Positions 15,983 to 21,636 of a DNA stretch of 21,636 nt are shown here, in pieces. The stretch's first letter is position 1; every line of letters starts with the position of its first letter. The position numbers and the translations under genes are program-made. This DNA comes from CAZOEL01 sp964578835 (lineage in GTDB: Bacteria; Desulfobacterota; Syntrophobacteria; Syntrophobacterales; Syntrophobacteraceae). The stretch is from assembly GCA_964578835.1 (NCBI GenBank), contig CAZOEL010000100.1, forward strand, positions 1 through 21,636, written 5' to 3'. The notes under the pieces were generated by a model, which worked only from the letters and a program-made list of their open reading frames with translations, had not been told where the DNA came from and did no database searches.

Positions 15983-16755
15983 CGCGTTGAGCCCGAGCCA
16001 TTGCCGGGGCTTTCCTTGTAAACCTTGCGGCTGAAACGATGGATGACGGGAGTCCCCGCGCCATGACGAACAGCTCTCAGGACGGCCTCTGTGTCTACGG
16101 GAACGGTCCCCGCCAGGACCCGAACCTGCGGCAGATGACGAAAGGCTTCAGCAACCATCGGAGTGCTGGGCCCGAGCATCAGAGCTTTCACGGCGGGGCC
16201 GATGCGGTCAAGGACTTCCTCTGTGCTGTCATTCAAGATCGAAGTCGAAGTGAGCAGCAACACCTCGGCCCATCCTTCAAGCTTGCGGTAGAAATCGTTT
16301 CGATCGCCCACTCCCTGATGGTCATCCAGCACCTCCACCACTGCGCCGCGAGCATCGAAGAGCTTCATGAGGGGACGAAAGAAGCCCACCATCGCCACGC
16401 GCGTTCCCTCTTCAATGCCAAAGGCGTCCATCCAGATGCGGTCCTTTGAATCTTCGGGAAGCTCGCTCGCCTCGTGAAAGTTCAGCGCATTGACCAGGGC
16501 AAGCCCCATGCCTCGATAAAGAGGCTCGGGATTCTTCACCTGCTCTAGAAGCTCGACCGCTCTCTCGCCTTCATAATCTCGATAGTCCCAGTTGATCGAG
16601 CAGCAATGCCCGTTGCCCAGATACGTATAGGCAAGGCCTATTCCGCCATCATCCGTCGTTACGGCGGTGTAGCTCAGACCGACCGAGACGGACGCCACTC
16701 TTGTAGCAAGGGCCTTTTCATGAAAATGAGCATACAGGTTTTGTATCAGTTGCAT
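15979..16755 (-). CDS. DUF4213/DUF364 protein, putative heavy-metal chelation family
   Basis: A 258-residue cytoplasmic protein with an N-terminal DUF4213 enolase-N-like region (about 1-85) and a C-terminal DUF364 Rossmann-like region (about 105-240) that includes VAMVGFFRPLM, a VEVLDD strand end, LLLTSTSILNDS and LMLGPSTPM. Family members have been annotated as putative heavy-metal chelatases, but no reaction is established. The start at 16755 is supported by AGGA with an 8-base spacer and by a promoter about 45 bases upstream; the frame stays open further upstream without a better start. It is the first gene of the operon and overlaps modB by four bases. That arrangement ties it to molybdate or tungstate uptake or handling. 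Confidence 0.88.
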   Translation of the reverse strand: MQLIQNLYAHFHEKALATRVASVSVGLSYTAVTTDDGGIGLAYTYLGNGHCCSINWDYRDYEGERAVELLEQVKNPEPLYRGMGLALVNALNFHEASELPEDSKDRIWMDAFGIEEGTRVAMVGFFRPLMKLFDARGAVVEVLDDHQGVGDRNDFYRKLEGWAEVLLLTSTSILNDSTEEVLDRIGPAVKALMLGPSTPMVAEAFRHLPQVRVLAGTVPVDTEAVLRAVRHGAGTPVIHRFSRKVYKESPGNGSGSTR

Positions 16756-16800
16756 GGCTTTATTCCTTTGGCTTTCATAAGTATATGGAAGACGACTGCC

Positions 16801-16829
16801 ATAGTAATGTAAAGTGGGCTGCCTGACAA
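16801..16829 (-). promoter_or_regulatory. Sigma70-type promoter of the DUF364-modBAC operon
   Basis: Read on the minus strand, TTGTCA (16829-16824) and TACTAT (16806-16801) are separated by exactly 17 bases. Each hexamer matches the consensus at five and four of six positions respectively. Initiation near 16794 would leave a leader of about 40 bases before the DUF364 start codon. Confidence 0.6.
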
Positions 16830-16842
16830 GTATAAAGTACCT

Positions 16843-16861
16843 GATAATGAAAAACAATTTT
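16843..16861. promoter_or_regulatory. Fur-box-like sequence between divergent metal-uptake units
   Basis: The 19 bases starting GATAATGA match the classical Fur consensus at about 14 of 19 positions, the left half perfectly. It lies 14 bases upstream of the -35 of the DUF364-modBAC promoter and upstream of the plus-strand TonB-receptor region. AT-rich DNA can give such matches by chance, so this is tentative. Confidence 0.3.
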
Positions 16862-16934
16862 CTGTGCAGAGGCAGTTCGGTAATATGTGTCTAGACGTCC
16901 TGGGAAAGTCGAGAGGTGTTCTATAAAATATTTC

Positions 16935-16963
16935 TTGACATTTATAACATGCACTAATAACCT
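16935..16963 (+). promoter_or_regulatory. Perfect -35 with a weak -10, plus strand
   Basis: TTGACA at 16935-16940 is followed after 17 bases by TAACCT, a poor -10. It points toward the ABC/TonB-receptor region. The nearest downstream sequence is antisense to the ABC ATPase remnant, so its present target is unclear. Confidence 0.25.
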
Positions 16964-17167
16964 CTTTCTCGCGACTTATCGTCGCACTAAACATTATCCT
17001 AGACCGCTTTAGCGCACAATAAAGTCAGAGGGGAATTTTAGAGCCAGCTTTATCGGGCCAATGAGAGGATAGTTCCATGGTGCGGGATATAGAAAGTCTA
17101 GAAGGCGAGTGTAATGACTCGGCCAATGCGCTGATGATAACCGGACGAGTCAAAGAGCCCCTTCTCC

Positions 17168-17592
17168 TTACCGCCAAAGAGCTGTGGGGGATGGAGGCCG
17201 AAGGAATACATCCCGCATCATCCCCTTTTTGTGCACCCGTCCTTGCTTGAGCATCACCATCTGAGAGCAATAGCGCGCCGCCAGATTAGGGTCGTGGAGC
17301 GTGACCAGCGATGTGAGATTCTTTGACGCGGTAATGGATTGAACCATGTCCATGATGAAATACTGATTCTTGAAATCGAGGTGAGATGTGGGCTCATCAA
17401 GCAACAGAATGGATGGGTTCTGAAAAAGGGCTCTGGCGAGCAGGACGATCTGCCTCTCGCCTCCGCTCAGAGCATTGAAGGAGCGATCCTTGAGATGGCC
17501 TACTCCAAGTTCATCCAACACCGCCGCGGCTTCACGACGGTCTCTGCCCGAAGGCCTCCCCAAGGCGCCGAGTCTGCCCGCCCTCGCCATGC
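17168..17592 (-). pseudogene. Truncated FecE/BtuD-type ABC transporter ATPase
   Basis: The minus strand encodes the C-terminal half of an iron-siderophore/cobalamin-family ABC ATPase: the segment before the signature (ARAGRLGALGRPSGRD), the signature LSGGERQIVLLARAL, Walker B ILLLDEPTSHLD and the H-loop in VTLHDPNLAARY. The frame is open upstream to 17794, but residues before about 17590 have no similarity to the family and are antisense to the TonB receptor. Walker A and the Q-loop, about 85 residues, are therefore missing, and the protein cannot bind ATP normally. The C-terminus (FLRPPSPTALWR) also departs from the usual pattern and may be frameshifted. It is probably the ATPase of a metallophore or cobalamin importer that worked with the adjacent receptor. 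Confidence 0.8.
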
Positions 17593-17602
17593 CATAACCC
17601 CA

Positions 17603-18802
17603 AGGTTCTGGCGATGGCCTTACTGGGACAAGGAGAGTTTCTATTTCAACTCGAACACGGCTCTTGGAGAGAAGTCCTACGTCAAGTCGCGGCTTTTCTA
17701 CGATCTTTTCAAAAACTCTCTCAATAGCTTCGACGATGACACCTATAGCACCATGACCAGGAGATCCTCCTTCAAAAGCTGGTATGACGATCATACAGCC
17801 GGGGGCTCCATCGAGCTTGGAACCGCGCTCATACCGCGCAATACCTTAAAAACGGCATTCCATTACAAAAGAGATATCCATAAGGAGCAAAACGCCGAGG
17901 GCGCGGCCGTTCAGAGGTTTGAAGACGAGATCTTCTCCCTCGGGCTTGAGGACACGATCGACATCACACAGCAGTTCTACGCAATCGTAGGCGCAAGCTA
18001 TGACCATGTGAAGACGATTGAAGCCGAGGATCGCAACTCCACGACCAACCAGATCTCGGATTTTCCGACAGGCGACGCCTCAGCCTTCAATCCTCAGGCG
18101 GGCCTGTTCTACAAAGTCTTTGAAGACGGACTGGCGCATGTAAGCGTTGCCGGCAAATCGCGCCTTCCCTCTATCAAGGACAAGTTCTCCTACAGGCTCG
18201 GGACTGCGCTGCCCAACCCCGATCTCGATGCTGAAAAATCGATTAACTACGAAGTCGGCTATCAACACCTCATCTTTAAGAGGCTTTTGGCCGAGGTTAC
18301 CTTCTTTTATTATGATATCAATGATTTTGTGCTCTTTAAAACCGTTCCCGACCCTGCCGATCCCACAAGAGCTCTCAATCAAAACCAGAACATTGGAGAG
18401 GTCGAGCAGTATGGGATAGAGCTCGGATTATCCGGGCAAATCCTAAGCCGCCTGAGGGGAGGCGTCAATTACACCTACTTTCAGAGCCACAACTTGAGCA
18501 CCGATGACGAAATCCTCAATACCCCCGTTCACAAGGTGTTCGCCTATCTTCAGTTTTTTCCCATCGAACGGTTCAGCGTGCTCGGCGACATCGAATACGA
18601 TTCCAAGCGGTTCAGTTCAACCGACGGCCTGCGGGTGGCCGACGGGTTCTTCACCGCCAACAGCAAGGCGATCCTGGAACCCTATGACGGGCTATTCTTC
18701 GAGTTGGGCGTAAAAAATATCTTCGATGAAAACTATGAGCTCGATGAAGGCTTTCCTCAGCCCGGAAGGAGCTTCTTCGCCAATGTCCGGTATCGATTCT
18801 AG
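17603..18802 (+). pseudogene. TonB-dependent receptor, 5'-truncated barrel fragment
   Basis: About 400 residues of the outer-membrane beta-barrel of a TonB-dependent receptor. Recognisable parts run from WRWPYWDKESFYF through IELGTALIPRNTLKTAFHYK, AGLFYKVFEDG, LPNPDLDAEKSINYEVGYQH, GEVEQYGIELGL, LELGVKNIFDENYE-like strands and the terminal aromatic VRYRF. The signal peptide, TonB box and plug domain are absent. The same frame is open back to a TTG at 17339, but that part is antisense to the ABC ATPase and has no ribosome site. The similarity to each gene stops at about the same point (17590-17603), so this is a rearrangement scar and not a short receptor. The lost substrate specificity cannot be read; the neighbours suggest a metal chelate. 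Confidence 0.85.
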
Positions 18803-18858
18803 CCTTCTCTTTTGTGAGTCTTCCACTGGTTTGCACGCCTACAGGTAAGGAGATAATA

Positions 18859-19545
18859 ATGAAGAGTGCGCAGGATTTTCAGAGTCTGCTCGATGAAGCG
18901 GTGCGATTCCATGGACACCTCTGCGGAGGCCAGGTTATAGGCGTCAGAATGGCCATGGCCGGATTGCGGGAGCTTGGCATCGAAGATCCCAGGGGGGAGG
19001 AGGGCAGAGATCTGGTCATATTTGTTGAGATCGACCGGTGCGCAACAGACGCCATCATCGCCGCAACGGGGAGGACTCCGGGCAAGAGGAGCGTCAAGCT
19101 GATCGACTATGGCAAGATGGCGGCCACCTTCGTCGATGCGAGAACGGGAAGAGCCGTGAGGGTGAGCGTCAGGGGAGATTACGAGGAAAGAGTGGAGAGG
19201 ATCGCTAAAACCACCTTTCAGAAAGCCTTCCCACGGGAAGATGAAAAGCACGCTTCTATTGCAGCCCTTGTTGCCGTATCCGAAGAAGACCTTCTAAAAA
19301 TAGAGGCGGTGACCGTAAGGCTCAGGCCGGAGGATCTTCCGGGAAAATCTCTGGACGAAGTCGTCTGCCGGAAGTGTGGCGAGCTTGTGAGGGACATGCG
19401 CCAGATAGTTATTGACGGCGCTGTTCTTTGCAGGCCCTGCGCAATAGGAAGCAACTACTACAGGTCGCATTACGGCTCTTTGGCGACTCTGACGGGAACC
19501 GTCGAAACGGAAGGGAAAAAGAAGTATGAGTCTGCCCTCGTTTGA
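18859..19545 (+). CDS. FmdE-family protein with C-terminal zinc ribbon
   Basis: A 228-residue cytoplasmic protein of the FmdE family, named after a gene of the molybdenum formylmethanofuran dehydrogenase operon; its biochemical role is not established. The N-terminal domain carries RFHGHLCGG (H18, H20, C22) and EIDRCATDAI (C61), the conserved putative metal-binding residues. A zinc ribbon is formed by C170-x2-C173 and C191-x2-C194. The start at 18859 has AAGGAG with an AT-rich spacer; the frame is open to 18814 but without support. It follows the TonB-receptor fragment by 56 bases and overlaps the methyltransferase gene by 20 bases. In anaerobes FmdE proteins often sit beside TonB receptors and metal ABC transporters, which suggests a metal or metal-cofactor handling role. 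Confidence 0.92.
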   Translation: MKSAQDFQSLLDEAVRFHGHLCGGQVIGVRMAMAGLRELGIEDPRGEEGRDLVIFVEIDRCATDAIIAATGRTPGKRSVKLIDYGKMAATFVDARTGRAVRVSVRGDYEERVERIAKTTFQKAFPREDEKHASIAALVAVSEEDLLKIEAVTVRLRPEDLPGKSLDEVVCRKCGELVRDMRQIVIDGAVLCRPCAIGSNYYRSHYGSLATLTGTVETEGKKKYESALV

Positions 19546-20335
19546 TTGGAACGAGCTCTACAGATCTGTGCAAGCGGAGAAGCACGAACCGATGCGCGAT
19601 CCCAACTTCTGGGACAAGCGCGCCCCGGAATTTGCCCGCCACGCCAAGGAGAGCGATTATGCCGTCCAGTTCATGAAAATCATGAAGCCCGAGGCGCAAT
19701 GGAGCATTTTGGACATCGGCTGCGCCGCGGGAACCCTGGCCGCGCCTCTCTCGTCGACGGTAAAGAGCATTACCGCCATGGACCCATCGAAGATCATGCT
19801 TTCATTGCTCGAGAGGCGATGCAGAGAAGAAGGCATTGAAAACATCAAAACCGTCAACGCCGGATGGCAAGACGACTGGGAAGCGCTTGGCGTCGGCATC
19901 CACGATGTGGCCGTCGCTTCTCGTTCCCTCCTGGTCGACGATCTGCGCGATGCTGTGCTCAAGCTCGAACGACACGCAAGAAAGCGAGTGTATATCTCGA
20001 CTCTGGTGGACGATGGACCGTATGATCGCCGGATTGTAGAAGCCGTTGGCAGGAATTGCCGCATAGGGGCCGATTACATCATGGTCTACAACCTCCTGCG
20101 GCAAATGGGATTCTATGCGAATGTGGCCTTTACGATCAACAAGCAGGAGAAATCCTATAGCGATATCGATGACGCGCTGGATTCGATGCGCTGGATGATT
20201 CCCGAAATGACGCCGCAGGAAGAAGAGAGCCTTAGAACGCATCTGGAAAGGAGCCTGGTCCGTGCGAACGGTTGTTGGCGGCTTCCCTACTCTCGGGTCG
20301 TTCGATGGGCGGTTCTGTGGTGGGAGAAGGACTAA
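19526..20335 (+). CDS. Class I SAM-dependent methyltransferase
   Basis: A 269-residue cytoplasmic enzyme. The SAM-binding motif I is ILDIGCAAGTLAAPL (residues 61-75), followed by the acidic loop ITAMDPSKIML and a motif near HDVAVASRSLLVDD. An N-terminal segment, DWNELYRSVQAEKHEP, and the FWDKRAPEFARH region match methyltransferases that lie beside FmdE and TonB-receptor genes. The start overlaps the end of the FmdE gene by 20 bases and the stop lies two bases before the GTG of the TonB gene, so the three are one transcription unit. The substrate is unknown; a metallophore or tetrapyrrole precursor would fit the context, as inference only. Confidence 0.88.
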   Translation: MSLPSFDWNELYRSVQAEKHEPMRDPNFWDKRAPEFARHAKESDYAVQFMKIMKPEAQWSILDIGCAAGTLAAPLSSTVKSITAMDPSKIMLSLLERRCREEGIENIKTVNAGWQDDWEALGVGIHDVAVASRSLLVDDLRDAVLKLERHARKRVYISTLVDDGPYDRRIVEAVGRNCRIGADYIMVYNLLRQMGFYANVAFTINKQEKSYSDIDDALDSMRWMIPEMTPQEEESLRTHLERSLVRANGCWRLPYSRVVRWAVLWWEKD

Positions 20336-20337
20336 GA

Positions 20338-21528
20338 GTGCGAGAAGACCCGGGAATGGATTCGGGGAAGCTCGATGTGATGACTGCCTTTGAGCAAATC
20401 TCATTGCAGGCTGAAGCCGAAGAGTGCGGAGGGTTGTTTGAAGCGGTGGCGGTTGAGGATTTAACCGAGCCGTCGTCGATGACCTTCGATGAAGACCTTC
20501 TTTCCGCCGGGAGCCCGGCTGAGAATGCGGGCGAACTGGAGGACGGCTTCGAAGACTATAGGCTTGGCGCTGTTCAAAGCCGCGAGGTAGCATTCGGATT
20601 GGGACTTTCTTTTGGCGTCCATGCGTGCGCGCTGATTCTTTCCATGGTCATGACTCTCTTCTTCAAGGCCGATCCCATTCCCGAAGCGCAATATGTAACG
20701 GTTTCTCTGATCGGGCTCGCAGCATCGGGAGGAGGCGAAGAAGGAGACCGGGAAGGTTCCGGGGGAGGGTCCGCCGATATGATCGGTGAAGCTCCGGCGC
20801 CTCTTTCTTCCGAACCGGCGAGCGAAGGCGCAGAGGTGGAGCAGAGCGCCATGCAGGAGACGGAAGCGCCCGAACATGCCGCAGAAATTGAGCAAGTTGA
20901 AACGGGTTTGCATATGGCGCTTCAGCCAATGCCCGAGATCGGGAAGCCTCCGGAAGTAAAGCTCAAACCACTCGAGCCAAAAAAGAAGAAGGTTGCTGCA
21001 ATCGCTCCCAAGACGGTGAATAATAACTCCCGCAAAAAGCGCGCAAAGCCGGCTGCATCTCAATCGCCAGCTACAGAGCTTCAGTCCCAAAGCGAACCGT
21101 CTGCCTGTAACGTCGGCGCTTCCGGCGGTGGCGGCGGTCCCCCAGGAGCGGCCGGCGATGGAGCGGCCGGCAGCGGTGCGGGAAACGGCGGGAACTCTAG
21201 TGCGACAGGGACAGGAGGCGGCGCTTTTCCCAAAGAGCTCGACTTTAGGCAAGTGGATACGCCTCCAGCCCCGATCCGAAAAGTGGAGCCGGAATTCCCG
21301 CTCGAGGCCCGCCGAATGGGGATAGCGGGCAAAGTTGTCCTGAAGCTCCTCGTGAAGAAGGATGGAAGCGTCGATAAAGCATCGGTTATCGACGCCGCCC
21401 CGAAAGGAATTTTTGAAGATAGCGCGCTGGAAGCAATAAAAAAGTGGAAGTTCTCTCCGGGCCGCTATCGCGGCGATGCCGTAGCCACATGGGTATTGCA
21501 GCCTATCCAGTTTCGGTTGTTCAGATAG
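20338..21528 (+). CDS. TonB-family energy transducer with a long cytoplasmic N-terminus
   Basis: A 396-residue inner-membrane protein that would transmit proton-motive force to TonB-dependent receptors. A single transmembrane helix lies at about residues 85-109. Then come an acidic, proline- and lysine-containing periplasmic linker, a very glycine-rich stretch at about 260-298, and a C-terminal TonB domain (about 310-396) with PEFPLEARRMGIAGKVVLKLLV, DGSVDKASV and ALEAIKKWKFSPG. The start is GTG 20338, chosen for GGAG/AAGG seven bases upstream and two bases after the preceding stop; ATG 20356 is an alternative. The 80 acidic residues before the membrane helix are unusual: classical TonB has only about 12. 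No exbB/exbD is visible; they may follow outside the window. Confidence 0.9.
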   Translation: MREDPGMDSGKLDVMTAFEQISLQAEAEECGGLFEAVAVEDLTEPSSMTFDEDLLSAGSPAENAGELEDGFEDYRLGAVQSREVAFGLGLSFGVHACALILSMVMTLFFKADPIPEAQYVTVSLIGLAASGGGEEGDREGSGGGSADMIGEAPAPLSSEPASEGAEVEQSAMQETEAPEHAAEIEQVETGLHMALQPMPEIGKPPEVKLKPLEPKKKKVAAIAPKTVNNNSRKKRAKPAASQSPATELQSQSEPSACNVGASGGGGGPPGAAGDGAAGSGAGNGGNSSATGTGGGAFPKELDFRQVDTPPAPIRKVEPEFPLEARRMGIAGKVVLKLLVKKDGSVDKASVIDAAPKGIFEDSALEAIKKWKFSPGRYRGDAVATWVLQPIQFRLFR

Positions 21529-21636
21529 AGACATAGCTCACAAAATAAATCTAAAAATTCCAGAAGTCCATCAGACCAGGATTAACATGTTCTGCGATGA
21601 TCGAACAATCGTAACGCCGGGTTAGCCTCTATTCCA

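Noticed and set aside
17125..17160. CTGATGA core, considered as a hammerhead ribozyme
   Set aside because: The required GAAA and a suitable second stem are not found at the expected distance.
17339..18802. A 487-residue TonB-dependent receptor starting at 17339
   Set aside because: The first 88 codons are antisense to the ABC ATPase remnant, the start is a TTG without ribosome site, and no signal peptide or plug is present. Only the part from about 17603 is receptor.
20461..21534. 357-codon minus-strand open frame
   Set aside because: Antisense to tonB. It is rich in arginine, cysteine and serine from the complementary strand of a glycine/alanine-rich gene and has no recognisable domain.

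Overview
The window looks like a chromosomal segment from a free-living, diderm, motile, probably anaerobic or microaerophilic bacterium. Gene content fits Desulfobacterota / former Deltaproteobacteria best: a CoA-transferase fused to a GNAT domain, FmdE, a DUF364 protein in front of modBAC, an orphan ABC_sub_bind protein next to a chemoreceptor, and small RRM proteins. This is inference from gene families; there is no rRNA or other marker gene. GC is moderate, intergenic regions are long, and I see no complete insertion sequence, phage or CRISPR array.

Layout. 1-1140: a repeat-like edge, then a secreted DUF3108 protein. 1141-2602: a cold-shock/RNA-binding neighbourhood with a CspA-type protein (+) facing a minus-strand group of DUF3606, an RRM protein and a small basic protein. 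2835-3350: an unrecognised helical protein. 3686-5587: an acetyl-CoA hydrolase/CoA-transferase fused to a GNAT acetyltransferase. 5588-6629: a 1 kb gap. 6630-9557: a periplasmic ABC_sub_bind protein followed by a dCACHE methyl-accepting chemotaxis protein. 9558-10240: a non-coding gap.

10241-13718 is the most interesting locus. Three genes with 4-nt overlaps (GTGA and ATGA) encode a stand-alone cobalamin-binding protein with the W-x9-EH motif of B12 photoreceptors, a heme-oxygenase-like protein with an extra unassigned C-terminal domain, and a PAS-PAS-GGDEF diguanylate cyclase with intact active and inhibitory sites. I infer a tetrapyrrole-based (B12 plus heme/biliverdin) light or redox input controlling c-di-GMP.

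13790-16755 (minus) is a compact operon DUF364-modB-modA-modC for molybdate (or tungstate) uptake, with a good sigma70-type promoter at 16801-16829 and a Fur-like sequence just upstream. 17168-18802 holds the truncated remains of a FecE-type ABC ATPase (minus) and a TonB-dependent receptor (plus). They are joined head to head at about 17590-17603, as if a deletion (or a misassembly) removed both 5' ends. 18859-21528 (plus) continues with an FmdE-family protein, a SAM-dependent methyltransferase and a TonB energy transducer with an unusual long cytoplasmic N-terminus. Together the right third reads as a metal or metallophore uptake island, with its outer-membrane receptor and ATPase broken in this copy.
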